From contig JAEZLZ010000144.1 in the NCBI GenBank assembly GCA_023415055.1, forward strand, positions 1 through 64,000: a stretch of DNA of 64,000 nt, given 5' to 3'. This document shows, one piece after another, positions 1 to 9,433 of this stretch. The notes beneath the pieces were generated by a model. It did no database searches, had not been told where the DNA came from, and saw nothing but the letters and a program-made list of their open reading frames with translations. The stretch comes from Bacillota bacterium (GTDB lineage Bacteria; Bacillota; Clostridia; Lachnospirales; Lachnospiraceae). A program made the position numbers and the translations under genes. How positions within the stretch are numbered: position 1 is the first letter of the stretch; the number at the start of each line of letters is the position of its first letter.

Positions 1-83
1 GCTATAATAAAAAAGCTGTTTATTAGATTGGAATTATTATAATGCCAATAGATAAAACTATTCGATTATAAAGAGGTGAAAAC

Positions 84-293
84 ATGAAAGAAGGAATCCA
101 TCCCAAATATCATCAGGCTAAAGTTGTATGTAACTGCGGTAACGAATTTGTAACAGGATCAACCAAAGAAGATATCCACGTTGAAATCTGCTCCAAGTGC
201 CATTCATTCTACACAGGACAGGTTAAGGCTGCTGCTACTCGTGGTGCAATTGATAAATTCAACCGTAAGTATGGCTTAGGTCAGGATAAATAA
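84..293 (+). CDS. rpmE: 50S ribosomal protein L31
   Basis: A 69-residue protein of the expected L31 length, a late-assembling large-subunit protein at the intersubunit bridge. It has the zinc-type (C+) cysteine set: CNC at residues 16-18 and CSKC at 36-39. It is therefore the zinc-containing paralogue rather than the zinc-free YtiA type. The start is set by the RBS gaggtg at 72-77. The gene is monocistronic as seen here, closed by a terminator at 350-380. No second L31 gene is in the window. Confidence 0.96.
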   Translation: MKEGIHPKYHQAKVVCNCGNEFVTGSTKEDIHVEICSKCHSFYTGQVKAAATRGAIDKFNRKYGLGQDK

Positions 294-349
294 GGAATAG
301 ATGAAAATCTATTATTACAACTGGTAAGACAATAGAAATATTAAAAATT

Positions 350-380
350 GGGTTGAGGTATCCTTCCTCAGCCTATTTTT
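350..380 (+). terminator. Intrinsic terminator after rpmE
   Basis: Stem GGTTGAGG / CCTCAGCC with a short loop, followed by a T-rich tract. It sits 57 nt after the rpmE stop. Confidence 0.8.
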
Positions 381-503
381 AAATACATGACAAATAAAAT
401 GCTTGTATCTGCAAAGCCATAGGTTTTGCTTCATAATAAAAAAACTTTAATTGACTAAATTGTTGTACAGAATACAAGTTTAGAGAAAGGTTCGGGTGCT
501 AAA

Positions 504-2033
504 ATGAAACCATCAGGAATTGGGGGAATGGCTGTAATGGAAGGCGTAATGATGAAGAATAAAGACATCTACGCCGTTGCAGTACGTAAGCCGGATAATG
601 AAATTGCAGTTGAATTGAATACTCACAAGGATTTTTCCGATAAGGTGAGGCTTTTTAAATTACCGATTTTTAGAGGTATGATGGCATTTGTGGATTCCAT
701 GGTAATCGGTGTTAAGGTCTTGAGCTATTCTGCGAGCTTCTTTGATGAAGAGGAGGAGGCATCTCAGAACAAGAAAAAGAAGAAAGATAAGATATCATCG
801 GACAAGGATGAGGATTTTATCGTTGAAGAGGTAGCAGCACCCCATAAGGATCAGGAGGAGCTGGCAACTGCCAAAGCAGAAGCTTCAAAAAAGGATGATA
901 AATCGAATGCTTTATTGATGGCATTGGCGGTGTTGATTTCTATCGTCATGAGTGTTGCACTCTTTATGGTTCTTCCCGTAATCATCACTAATTTCTTTTC
1001 GAGTTTTATCACTAACCGTTATCTCGTACTATTTATAGAAGGTATGGTTCGCCTAGCTATCTTCATCGGTTACGTGCTTCTGGCATCCAAAATGAAGGAG
1101 ATTAAGCGTGTATTCATGTATCACGGTGCGGAGCATAAGACAATCAATTGTCTTGAGCATGGCTTTGAGCTGACAGTAGAGAATGTAAGATGGCAGTCGA
1201 AGCAGCACAAGCGCTGCGGTACCAGCTTCATGCTGTTAGTTATCCTGATCAGCTTAATTTTCTTTATGTTTGTGCCGATCACTAATCTTTTCTGGAAGGT
1301 GATCTCAAGAATCCTGCTGGTACCCTTTATTGCAGGAGTTTCTTATGAATTTATCCGCCTGGCAGGAAAGAGCGAGAGTAAGGTAGTGAACATCCTCAGC
1401 CAGCCAGGGTTATGGATGCAGGGCTTAACCACCAAGGAGCCGGATGATTCCATGATAGAAGTAGCAATTGAGTCAGTAAGCGCGGTTTTTGACTGGAAAG
1501 CATTTCTTGAGACCTCGGCAACAACAGAAACCAAGGGTAAGAATGGCAAGCAGAATACAAATAAACAAACAGCTTCTAAAGTAAATGCAGCAAAACAGCC
1601 GGCAGCAAAGCAGACCGGAACAAAACAGACAGCTACCGGGAAGACGGTAGATAAGAATGCAGAGGATAAGAAGCAGCAGAAACCAGAGAACAAACCTGCG
1701 GTGAAGTCTACAGATTCAAAGAATTCAGATACAAAGTCCCATCTGGAGGTAAAACCTCAGACTGGCGGCTTGGCATATATAGGTAAGGTTGATAGTAATA
1801 AAAAAGCAACTACGTCAGGAGAGCAGGAAGAGAAAAAAACTCATGTGGAAGCTGCTGCAGTAAAGCCTGGAGCCGAGAAGCATACCGAAGAGCATTCGAG
1901 TACCATCGGTCGCAACAAGGGAACAGCACCGGTAACCATTAAGCCGAATGCTCCGGTGAAAGAGGATGAAGAGGATGACGATATCCTTAAGGCTCTTGAT
2001 AAGTTTTTTGATGATACCAAGAAAGAACGATAG
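504..2033 (+). CDS. DUF1385 (YqhQ-like) membrane protein with long hydrophilic tail
   Basis: The first ~330 residues match the DUF1385/YqhQ family: an N-terminal GIGGMAVMEGVMMK stretch, a conserved HGAEHKT motif beginning at H207, and about four hydrophobic segments (roughly 134-158, 172-192, 238-260, 273-290). The family has no established biochemical role; in Firmicutes it often lies near prmC and prfA, as here. Two low-complexity inserts stand out: a Lys/Glu/Asp-rich loop at about 77-130, and a ~170-residue C-terminal tail from about residue 340 rich in K, Q, T, A and E with no cysteine. Typical YqhQ proteins are near 300 residues, so the tail is an extension. It lies 51 nt upstream of prmC and probably starts the operon. 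Confidence 0.85.
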   Translation: MKPSGIGGMAVMEGVMMKNKDIYAVAVRKPDNEIAVELNTHKDFSDKVRLFKLPIFRGMMAFVDSMVIGVKVLSYSASFFDEEEEASQNKKKKKDKISSDKDEDFIVEEVAAPHKDQEELATAKAEASKKDDKSNALLMALAVLISIVMSVALFMVLPVIITNFFSSFITNRYLVLFIEGMVRLAIFIGYVLLASKMKEIKRVFMYHGAEHKTINCLEHGFELTVENVRWQSKQHKRCGTSFMLLVILISLIFFMFVPITNLFWKVISRILLVPFIAGVSYEFIRLAGKSESKVVNILSQPGLWMQGLTTKEPDDSMIEVAIESVSAVFDWKAFLETSATTETKGKNGKQNTNKQTASKVNAAKQPAAKQTGTKQTATGKTVDKNAEDKKQQKPENKPAVKSTDSKNSDTKSHLEVKPQTGGLAYIGKVDSNKKATTSGEQEEKKTHVEAAAVKPGAEKHTEEHSSTIGRNKGTAPVTIKPNAPVKEDEEDDDILKALDKFFDDTKKER

Positions 2034-2084
2034 CATAGATTAAAGTATATATTGGTTTTAGCAATAGGTTTGTGAGGAATTCAG

Positions 2085-2912
2085 ATGAGTACGTTGAAAC
2101 AATTACTGCAGACCGGACGTGAAATACTGAAACAGCAAGGGATAGCAGATGCCGATGTGGATGCATGGTATCTGCTTGCCCATGTTTTTGACCTGAAACG
2201 TACGGATATGATAATTAAGGGAGATACCCTGGCGGACGAAAGTAAGAGCGAGAATTATCTTATGTTTATTCAGCAGCGGTGTGAGCATATTCCCTTACAG
2301 CATATCACCGGCAGTCAGGAGTTCATGGGTTTGGAGTTTGTTGTAAGTGCGGATGTGCTTGTTCCAAGACAAGATACCGAGGTCCTCGTTCAAGAAGTAC
2401 TGGAGAACTGTGAGAATAAGTCTGTACTGGACATGTGTACAGGTTCCGGATGTATCATAATCAGCTTGGCAAAGCTTGGTAAACTAACCCGGGCGGTCGG
2501 AGCAGACTTGTCTAAGGGTGCACTTGCTGTAGCAGCGGAGAATGTGAAAAGACATCAGGTTTCGGTGGAGCTGCTGCAAAGTAATCTCTTTTCTAAGGTG
2601 GAAGGGAGCTTTGATATTCTGGTATCGAACCCTCCTTATATCCCTACCCGGGATATAGATGAGTTAATGCCAGAGGTTAAAGATTATGAACCGCATATGG
2701 CTCTTGACGGAAGAGAGGATGGACTTGAATTTTACAGGCAGATTAGCAGCGCGGGTAAGAAACAGTTAAATAAAGGCGGTCTGATCTTTTATGAAATAGG
2801 ATATAATCAAGGTGAAGCTGTAAAACAAATACTTATGTCAGAAGGCTTTACGGATGTCATGATAAAAAAAGATCTGAGTGGACTTGACCGAGTGGTTCGG
2901 GCACGATGGTAG
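2085..2912 (+). CDS. prmC: Peptide chain release factor N5-glutamine methyltransferase
   Basis: PrmC methylates the glutamine of the GGQ motif of release factors 1 and 2, using S-adenosylmethionine. The 275-residue length is typical. It has the small N-terminal helical domain, then a Rossmann methyltransferase core with the SAM-binding stretch VLDMCTGSGCI near residue 120, and the substrate-glutamine motif NPPY at 182-185. It is followed 25 nt later by its substrate gene prfA, the classical prmC-prfA arrangement. The RBS is gtgagga at 2071-2077. Confidence 0.96.
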   Translation: MSTLKQLLQTGREILKQQGIADADVDAWYLLAHVFDLKRTDMIIKGDTLADESKSENYLMFIQQRCEHIPLQHITGSQEFMGLEFVVSADVLVPRQDTEVLVQEVLENCENKSVLDMCTGSGCIIISLAKLGKLTRAVGADLSKGALAVAAENVKRHQVSVELLQSNLFSKVEGSFDILVSNPPYIPTRDIDELMPEVKDYEPHMALDGREDGLEFYRQISSAGKKQLNKGGLIFYEIGYNQGEAVKQILMSEGFTDVMIKKDLSGLDRVVRARW

Positions 2913-2937
2913 AAATTTATTTGGAGGAAATATAGAT

Positions 2938-4011
2938 ATGTTTGATAAGTTAGAGGACCTTCTGGTTCGTTTTCAGGAAATTGAAGATGAGATGATGAGC
3001 CCCGATGTTCTGAATGATCAGAATAATTATAAGAAGCTTCGTAAGGAGCATTCTGACCTGAGCGAAATCGTCGAAAAGTATAAGGAATATAAGGCAAATC
3101 AAAACAGCATCGAAGATAGCTTAGCTCTTCTTGATGAAGAAAGCGATGAGGAGCTTCGTGAGCTGGCAAAGGAAGAGCTGAATGAATGCAAGCAGCGTAT
3201 ACCCAAGCTGGAAGAAGAGCTGAAGATATTATTATTGCCGAAGGATCCCAACGATGAGAAGAATGTTATCGTCGAGATCAGAGGCGGTGCAGGCGGAGAT
3301 GAGGCTGCGTTATTTGCGGCTGAGCTGTATCGTATGTATGTTATGTATGCTGAGCGCTGTCGTTGGAAAATTGATGTCATGAATATCAATGAGAACGGAA
3401 TCGGCGGCTGTAAGGAAGTAATCTTTATGATCAATGGTAAGGGTGCTTATTCTAAACTGAAGTATGAGAGTGGAGTACACCGTGTGCAACGAGTTCCGGT
3501 TACAGAATCCGGCGGACGTATCCATACCTCAACGGCAACCGTAGCAATTATGCCTGAAGCAGAAGAGGTTGATGTTGAATTAGACATGAATGATTGTAAG
3601 TTCGATGTATTCCGTTCCTCCGGTAATGGCGGACAGTGTGTTAATACAACGGACTCTGCAGTGCGTTTAACCCATATTCCGACCGGTATCGTAATCTCCT
3701 GCCAGGATGAGAAGTCCCAGCTGAAGAATAAAGATAAGGCAATCCGCGTGCTTCGAGCAAAATTATACGATTTGGAATTGGAGAAATCTCGAAGTGCGGA
3801 AGCCGAGGCTAGAAAAAGCCAGGTTGGTACCGGAGACCGTTCTGAGAAGATCAGAACCTATAACTTCCCGCAGGGACGTGTTACAGACCATAGAATTAAT
3901 CTGACCATGTACCAGATCGATAAGGTCATGGACGGTGATCTGGATTTTGTGATCGACAGCTTAATTGCTGCAGATCAAGCAGCGAAGTTAAGTAATTTAC
4001 AAGAGGCTTAA
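2938..4011 (+). CDS. prfA: Peptide chain release factor 1
   Basis: RF1 terminates translation at UAA and UAG. The 357-residue protein starts at ATG 2938, set by the RBS ggagga at 2922-2927; an upstream in-frame start at 2878 would overlap prmC and add a non-family N-terminus. The codon-recognition PxT motif is P187-V-T189, which marks RF1 rather than RF2. The peptidyl-tRNA hydrolysis motif GGQ is at 231-233, and Q233 is the residue modified by the PrmC encoded just upstream. It lies in an operon with prmC and the downstream TrmH-family gene. Confidence 0.97.
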   Translation: MFDKLEDLLVRFQEIEDEMMSPDVLNDQNNYKKLRKEHSDLSEIVEKYKEYKANQNSIEDSLALLDEESDEELRELAKEELNECKQRIPKLEEELKILLLPKDPNDEKNVIVEIRGGAGGDEAALFAAELYRMYVMYAERCRWKIDVMNINENGIGGCKEVIFMINGKGAYSKLKYESGVHRVQRVPVTESGGRIHTSTATVAIMPEAEEVDVELDMNDCKFDVFRSSGNGGQCVNTTDSAVRLTHIPTGIVISCQDEKSQLKNKDKAIRVLRAKLYDLELEKSRSAEAEARKSQVGTGDRSEKIRTYNFPQGRVTDHRINLTMYQIDKVMDGDLDFVIDSLIAADQAAKLSNLQEA

Positions 4012-4016
4012 TCTAT

Positions 4017-4817
4017 ATGAAGCAGAAGACAATCATCAGCAGTATGAGCAATGCCCAAGTGAAAAATTTAACTCTTCTTTTGAAAAAAGCAAAAGAGAGG
4101 GAGGAACAAGGGATCTTCGTAATCGAGGGTATCAAGATGTTCGAGGAGGCCAAAGAAGCAGGGCTTTTGAAGAAAGCGTATGCCTCAGAGAGTTTTTACC
4201 GGGAGATAACCCTTGAGAAGCCGGACTATTTTGATGATTTAGATTATGAAATCTTAACTGATTCGGTTTTCAAAGAGACTTCAGAAACAAAGACTCCGCA
4301 AGGTATCATGGGTACTGTCCGCATAGAAAATTATCAGCTGGAAGAGATACTTCATCATCCCCAGGCTTGTCTTTTATTGTTGGAGGATATCAGAGATCCC
4401 GGGAATCTGGGAACGATGATACGGACAGCGGAGGGAGCCGGAGTCACAGGTATCATACTCAGTGATTCTTCTGTAGATGTTTATAATCCAAAGGTGATTC
4501 GAGCTACTATGGGCTCGATTTACCGTGTACCATTTTATCAGGCCGGGGATTTTTATAGAACCTTGACCTTGGTGAAAGATCAGGGTATAGAATTATATGC
4601 GGCACATCTTCAGGGAATTCCTTATGATACAGAGGGGAGTTTTCGTAAAAGATGTGCCTTTTTAATTGGAAATGAAGCCAACGGTCTGTCGGAGCAGGCA
4701 TCTGCACTGGCGGATACGCGGATTAAGATTCCGATGGAAGGTAAGGTAGAATCCTTGAATGCTGCAGTAGCTGCGGCGATTCTTATGTATGAAGCGGCAA
4801 GACAACGAAGAAAATGA
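4017..4817 (+). CDS. TrmH-family (SpoU) RNA 2'-O-methyltransferase
   Basis: A 266-residue SPOUT-class RNA methyltransferase that would transfer a methyl group from SAM to a ribose 2'-OH of rRNA or tRNA. The N-terminal ~90 residues resemble the substrate-binding SpoU_sub domain. The knotted SPOUT core follows: motif 1 around DIRDPGNLGTMIRTA, motif 2 IGNEANGLS and motif 3 IPMEGKVESLNAAVAAAI. It begins 5 nt after prfA, so it is co-transcribed. The RNA target cannot be read from sequence; RlmB-like and YsgA-like proteins share these motifs. Confidence 0.9.
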   Translation: MKQKTIISSMSNAQVKNLTLLLKKAKEREEQGIFVIEGIKMFEEAKEAGLLKKAYASESFYREITLEKPDYFDDLDYEILTDSVFKETSETKTPQGIMGTVRIENYQLEEILHHPQACLLLLEDIRDPGNLGTMIRTAEGAGVTGIILSDSSVDVYNPKVIRATMGSIYRVPFYQAGDFYRTLTLVKDQGIELYAAHLQGIPYDTEGSFRKRCAFLIGNEANGLSEQASALADTRIKIPMEGKVESLNAAVAAAILMYEAARQRRK

Positions 4818-4940
4818 GAAGATACATGATTTTATAGCAATATTTGATAAGAAATGGATCAATATAGGACTTGCGGATCAATCGGAACAATTATACAATA
4901 ACAGCAACCCAAGGGTAGTATCCGGGAGGAGAAGTATACC

Positions 4941-5699
4941 ATGGCGATTGAGGTTTTTAATCGTACCGAGAAAAAATTCATAATTACAGACGCGGTATAT
5001 CGGGCGATAAAGCCGCAGCTGGAAGAATATATGGAGCCGGATCCTTTTAGCAGGAACGGAGATTTTTATACGATATGCAATATCTATTATGATACGCCGG
5101 ATCATGCAGTTATCCGAAAATCTATTGAGAGTCCGTTATATAAGGAGAAGCTTCGGCTAAGAAGCTATGGCGCGGTAGGCTCAATGGACAGGGTTTATCT
5201 CGAAATCAAGAAGAAATATAACGGACAGGTCAATAAGAGACGTACTGCAATGAAGCTTGAGGAGGCATATCAATACATAGAGGATCATTATCGTCCTCCG
5301 GTCAAGAAGACTCTTGCTAAGCAGATTTTGAATGAGATTGATTACTTTATAGTACGGTATCCGGACCTCGCTCCAAAACTTTTTCTTTCTTATGATAGAA
5401 ATGCAATGTTTGGAATTGATGATCCGAGCTTTCGAATCACCTTTGATACAAATATTAGAACGCGTCGCAGTGAAGTAGGCCTTGACCGAGGCAATTATGG
5501 TGAACTGTTGATGGCACCCGATATATGGGTTATGGAGGCTAAGCTTACGAATGCGGCTCCGCTCTGGTTTGCCAGGCTGCTATCAAATTATAAGATCTAC
5601 CCAACGAGCTTATCTAAGTATGGTATGGAATATAAGAGGGCATTGGAGCGTGGAGAGATCGATCCGGCAAAGCTAAGTATGAATAAAGTATGCGTATAG
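4941..5699 (+). CDS. VTC-domain (polyphosphate polymerase-like) protein
   Basis: A soluble 252-residue protein with a VTC domain, the tunnel-fold family whose eukaryotic member Vtc4 polymerises phosphate from ATP. The conserved basic and acidic tunnel residues are visible: RTEKKF at 8-13, KLRLRS near 69-74, EIKKK near 90-94, KRRT near 100, and a C-terminal MEAK plus SLSKYGMEYKRA segment. The start is fixed by the RBS gggagga at 4923-4929. It is followed 12 nt later by a DUF4956 membrane protein. This VTC/DUF4956 pairing recurs in bacteria, often with a CotH-like kinase gene, which is absent here. Enzyme activity is inferred from the fold only. Confidence 0.85.
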   Translation: MAIEVFNRTEKKFIITDAVYRAIKPQLEEYMEPDPFSRNGDFYTICNIYYDTPDHAVIRKSIESPLYKEKLRLRSYGAVGSMDRVYLEIKKKYNGQVNKRRTAMKLEEAYQYIEDHYRPPVKKTLAKQILNEIDYFIVRYPDLAPKLFLSYDRNAMFGIDDPSFRITFDTNIRTRRSEVGLDRGNYGELLMAPDIWVMEAKLTNAAPLWFARLLSNYKIYPTSLSKYGMEYKRALERGEIDPAKLSMNKVCV

Positions 5700-5711
5700 G
5701 GGGGAAATATC

Positions 5712-6425
5712 ATGTCCGGTTCTGATATCACGTTTGACACCATATTTCAAGATTTATCAGTATCATCTAGTCTATCCATCAGTATTCGTTCTGTTGTGCT
5801 GTGCATCGCGGCTGCTTTAGTGCTTGGAATGGTCATCTGTACCGCATATTTTATCGTCACACCGAAGAAGGACCGGTCAGCAAGCTTTATTCTGAGCTTA
5901 ATTATACTACCAACCATTGTGACAGTAGTAATTATTCTGATAGGAGGAAGTCTTGCAAGAGCCTTTTCCATGGCAGGAATATTTACCATTGTCCGATTCC
6001 GAAGCGTTCCGGGAGATTCGAAGGATATCTCCTTTATATTCCTGACAATGGCAGTCGGATTGGCAGCCGGACTTGGTTATCTGTCCATTGGTGCTGTTGT
6101 GACAGTCGTCGTTAGTGCCGTAATCGTACTTGTTAGTAAGCTGGGAATCGGGACCTCGAAGCAAGAGGAGAAGAGATTGCGGATCGTCATACCGGAGGAT
6201 ATGAATTATCAGGGTGTCTTTGATGAGATATTTACAAAATACTTAAGTTATTCAAAACTTCAGAAAGTAAAGACTACCAATATGGGGACACTATTTGAGC
6301 TAAGCTATGATGTCACATTTAAGTCCGGACTAAATGAAAAGGAATTTATAGATGCACTGCGCTGCCGTAATGGTAATCTTAGTATCTCACTTGGTTTTCG
6401 GGAAGGCAGAGAGCAGCAGCTATAG
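5712..6425 (+). CDS. DUF4956 membrane protein
   Basis: A 237-residue protein with about four transmembrane helices in the first ~145 residues (segments near 24-48, 58-80, 85-95 and 112-145) and a ~90-residue soluble C-terminal domain. The loop FTIVRFRSVPGDSKDISFIFL is the conserved DUF4956 signature and is probably cytoplasmic. It is coupled to the VTC-domain gene 12 nt upstream, with RBS ggggggaaa at 5699-5707. The pair probably forms one membrane system; its role is not established. A terminator follows at 6450. Confidence 0.85.
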   Translation: MSGSDITFDTIFQDLSVSSSLSISIRSVVLCIAAALVLGMVICTAYFIVTPKKDRSASFILSLIILPTIVTVVIILIGGSLARAFSMAGIFTIVRFRSVPGDSKDISFIFLTMAVGLAAGLGYLSIGAVVTVVVSAVIVLVSKLGIGTSKQEEKRLRIVIPEDMNYQGVFDEIFTKYLSYSKLQKVKTTNMGTLFELSYDVTFKSGLNEKEFIDALRCRNGNLSISLGFREGREQQL

Positions 6426-6449
6426 AATATATGACTATGAAAGAATTTT

Positions 6450-6484
6450 GGGGCTGTCGTACTTAAATTGTACGGCGCCCCTTT
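6450..6484 (+). terminator. Terminator after the VTC/DUF4956 pair
   Basis: Inverted repeat GGGGC..TCGTAC / GTACG..GCCCC with a short AT loop, followed by a CTTTC tract. It separates this operon from nfeD. Confidence 0.7.
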
Positions 6485-6709
6485 CACGTTAATAAGTTTA
6501 ACACATTCTCTTTATGTTCTTGATGTGATAACATTCTGGTTTTTGTAGGCGCCTTCATTATTTGGTAAGGTAAACTTAAGTTGGCAATTGGATGAGTATG
6601 TTATGGTAAGAATGGGAAACATTAAATTATAATTAGAAAATAACCCGTTCTATTGTAGAAAACTTTGGAAGAGGGTAGAATAAAGAAAACAGAGAAAGGG
6701 GGATTTAAG

Positions 6710-7141
6710 ATGACAAATTCGATGCTTTGGCTTCTTATTCTCGCGATTCTAATTTTTATCGAAATCATCACCCTCGGTCTGACTACAATCTGGTTTGCAG
6801 GCGGTGCTTTAGTAGCATTCATTATTTCCTTATTCTATGATAACCTGCTGGTTGAGTTAATATTATTTCTTGTCGTATCCGTGATTTTATTATATTTTAC
6901 AAGACCCTTGGTATTAAAATATTTCAATCCAAAAAAGGGCAAGGTTAATCAGGAAGGTATCGTAGGTAGAACGGCAATGGTAACTGCCGCGATTGATAAT
7001 CGAATAGCAGCAGGTCAGGTTGAGATAGATGGTGTTGTATGGTCAGCGAAATCGCTGGATAATATAGTTATCGAACAGGGGTCAGAGGTAAAGATTCATG
7101 GTATCTCGGGAGTAAGGCTTATCGTAAGTAGGAATGAATAA
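6710..7141 (+). CDS. NfeD-family membrane protein (short form)
   Basis: A 143-residue protein. The start at 6710 is chosen for the RBS gaaaggggg at 6694-6702; upstream in-frame codons lack one. Two to three hydrophobic segments occupy residues ~4-72 and a soluble beta-rich domain ~85-143, the OB-fold typical of NfeD C-termini (GIVGRTAMV, GQVEIDGVVW, GSEVKIHGISGVRLIV). Short NfeD proteins usually act beside an SPFH/flotillin protein in membrane organisation. No SPFH gene is adjacent here, so the partner would be elsewhere. Confidence 0.85.
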   Translation: MTNSMLWLLILAILIFIEIITLGLTTIWFAGGALVAFIISLFYDNLLVELILFLVVSVILLYFTRPLVLKYFNPKKGKVNQEGIVGRTAMVTAAIDNRIAAGQVEIDGVVWSAKSLDNIVIEQGSEVKIHGISGVRLIVSRNE

Positions 7142-7155
7142 TCATTGAGGATATC

Positions 7156-7208
7156 GGAATGCTGCAGAAGTGCTGTGTATCATATGGCAGCTACATCTGC
7201 GGCATTCC
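7156..7208 (+). terminator. Hairpin after nfeD, probable weak terminator
   Basis: A long stem starting GGAATGC..TGCAGA and ending TCTGCG..GCATTCC, 14 nt after the nfeD stop. The following tract is only moderately T-rich, so termination is probable, not certain. Confidence 0.55.
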
Positions 7209-7413
7209 TATTGTGCTTCTGGAGTATAATTTGGAATTATCCGTGGTTATTTAGTAAAATTGCATAAAATATAAAGAAGGTATTAAGAAAAAATTAAGAT
7301 TTTACCGCTTGATAATATCAAGTTAATGAGATATTATAGTCGTGATTTAAATGATGATAGTTTAAGTATGGATTTTTTCCGTTTTTAGTGCTGTGAAGCA
7401 AGGTGGAGGCTTT

Positions 7414-9273
7414 ATGAAAAAGTTAAAAAATATTATTTCGTCACCGTATTTTATAACCTTCCTGTTTGTGTTTAAGATGGCAGTGTACTACTCCTTAATT
7501 AATGTAAATCGTATGGAAATAGTCATGATCATTCTCAGCTTGGTTGTATGGGCGGTTATCTTTACGTGTTTTGGAAGAAGTGAGATAAAAGGTAAGAGGG
7601 GAATCTTTTTAACGGTATACTTTTTGCTCAGCTTATTAATGTTCGCAGATACCATGTATTATAATTATTATAATCAAACGGTTTCCATCAGACAGCTATG
7701 GCAGGCGAAAAGTGTGACGGCAGTGCCGAAGAGCTTCCTGGCAACGATGATACCGGCGAGCTTTCTGCTGTTTTTAGATATACCCTTTGCATACTACAGC
7801 TTTCGGAAATACACCTCGAGGGAAATTCTCCGTAAGATATATCCATGGAGAAAATTAAAATATGTTCTGTATGTACTGACGGCTATCATTATTACGCTGA
7901 TTGTAAATCCGTTCCATTCTGCTGCAATTGAACGTGTAAATAGTATGGAATTTTTCACAAGCCACGTGACTGATATTTATGAAACCATCTCCGATAATCT
8001 GGACCAGGAGGAGATGAAGGAGGATGAGATCCTTGAGGTACTGGATGAAGTAACTCCGGAAGCCTCTATGCAGGTTCCTGTGCCAAAATATCAAGGGATT
8101 GGTAGGGGAAAGAATATTATAGTGATTCAGCTGGAGGCGGTTCAGGATTTTGTCATCGGTGCCGAATATAACGGTCAGGAGATTACACCGAACTTAAACA
8201 GTTTAATAAAGGGTGATTCCTTATACTTTAATCATTATTATACGAATACGGGCAAGGGCAACACAGCGGATGCAGAATTTTCCAGTATGAACAGTCTTTA
8301 TCCGGTGGATGACGGTGAAAGCTATCGTCTCTTTCAGGATAATACGTTTCATGGTTTGCCTTGGCTCATGAGAGAACAGGGATATTATTCTTTTGCGATC
8401 CATGGCTTTGAAGGAACCTTCTGGAACAGAGAGAACGCCTATCCGAATCAGGGCTTTCAGGATTTCTACAGCATGGAGGATCTGACACAGGATGAGATCA
8501 TCGGTATGGGTATCTCAGACAAGTCCATGTTCCGGCAGCTGGTTGGGATCTTACAGAAACAGACGACACCATTCTTCACCTTTGCGATCACCTTATCGAA
8601 CCATCACCCGTTTGATATTGATGAGCAGTACCGTACCTTAACTTTGAAGGATGAGGATAAGGATACAAAGTTCGGGGACTATCTGGAATCGGTTCATTAT
8701 ACGGATGAAGCGATCGGACAGCTGATCGCGGATCTGAAGAATGCGGGACTATATGATAATACAGTGATCGCATTGTACGGTGACCATCATGGTTTAAACT
8801 GTGGTATGGATGAGGTTATGGACCAGATGAATGCATTTTTGGGAAGAACCTATGACTATGATGAGATGCTGAATGTTCCATTAATTATTAATGTACCCGG
8901 CAGTAAAGTAAATGAGACCATAGCAACGACGGGTGGTCAGGTTGATTTCATGCCGACGATTGCGAATATCATGGGATTAACCTTGGATCAGACCTTTACG
9001 GTTGGTCAGGATTTAGCCAATGCGACGGAGGGGTTTGTGGCATTTACAACTTATCTTTTTGAAGGTTCCTTTGCAACTAACGATATTATCTTCCAGATCT
9101 CCAGAGAAGGAATCTTCGAAGGAAGCCGTGCATGGAAAATCGGTACCAATGAAGAGGTCGATGCATCGCAGTATAAAGCAGAGTATGATAAAGCAATTCT
9201 TCTCAAGACGACCTCGAAGGAGATATTGGAGCAAAATCTGATTGCAAATTTTATTACGCATGAGACTCAATAG
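7414..9273 (+). CDS. LTA synthase family sulfatase-fold membrane enzyme
   Basis: A 619-residue LtaS-like enzyme, expected to transfer glycerol phosphate from phosphatidylglycerol onto a growing teichoic-acid chain outside the membrane. About five N-terminal transmembrane helices (residues ~1-180) precede an extracellular sulfatase-fold domain. Metal and catalytic features visible are the early NIIVIQLEAVQ strand, the nucleophile Thr284 in GNTADAEF, HGFEGTFWNR and the GDHHG metal motif. The start at 7414 has RBS ggtggagg; a GTG 21 nt upstream has none. Members of this family can instead be glycolipid or cyclic-glucan phosphotransferases, so the exact product is open. Monocistronic, with a strong terminator. 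Confidence 0.88.
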   Translation: MKKLKNIISSPYFITFLFVFKMAVYYSLINVNRMEIVMIILSLVVWAVIFTCFGRSEIKGKRGIFLTVYFLLSLLMFADTMYYNYYNQTVSIRQLWQAKSVTAVPKSFLATMIPASFLLFLDIPFAYYSFRKYTSREILRKIYPWRKLKYVLYVLTAIIITLIVNPFHSAAIERVNSMEFFTSHVTDIYETISDNLDQEEMKEDEILEVLDEVTPEASMQVPVPKYQGIGRGKNIIVIQLEAVQDFVIGAEYNGQEITPNLNSLIKGDSLYFNHYYTNTGKGNTADAEFSSMNSLYPVDDGESYRLFQDNTFHGLPWLMREQGYYSFAIHGFEGTFWNRENAYPNQGFQDFYSMEDLTQDEIIGMGISDKSMFRQLVGILQKQTTPFFTFAITLSNHHPFDIDEQYRTLTLKDEDKDTKFGDYLESVHYTDEAIGQLIADLKNAGLYDNTVIALYGDHHGLNCGMDEVMDQMNAFLGRTYDYDEMLNVPLIINVPGSKVNETIATTGGQVDFMPTIANIMGLTLDQTFTVGQDLANATEGFVAFTTYLFEGSFATNDIIFQISREGIFEGSRAWKIGTNEEVDASQYKAEYDKAILLKTTSKEILEQNLIANFITHETQ

Positions 9274-9301
9274 GAAGGAAATATTCAACGGAATTGAACA
9301 G

Positions 9302-9345
9302 AAGCTGTCACATAACGAGAGACACCCTCGTTTGTGGCAGCTTTT
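9302..9345 (+). terminator. Intrinsic terminator after the LtaS-like gene
   Basis: Stem AAGCTGTCACA..ACGAG / CTCGT..TGTGGCAGCTT followed by TTTT, 28 nt after the stop. Confidence 0.85.
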
Positions 9346-9433
9346 ATGCATAAATAGATATTCTTATCGGGGTGCGCCTAAGATACCTGCAAGCATATGA
9401 TCCCCTATTATTAATAATAAAGAAGAATTTATC

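Noticed and set aside
1343..1693. Cys/Phe-rich minus-strand frame opposite the DUF1385 tail
   Set aside because: It is the complement of the Lys/Gln/Thr-rich repeat coding sequence; no RBS.
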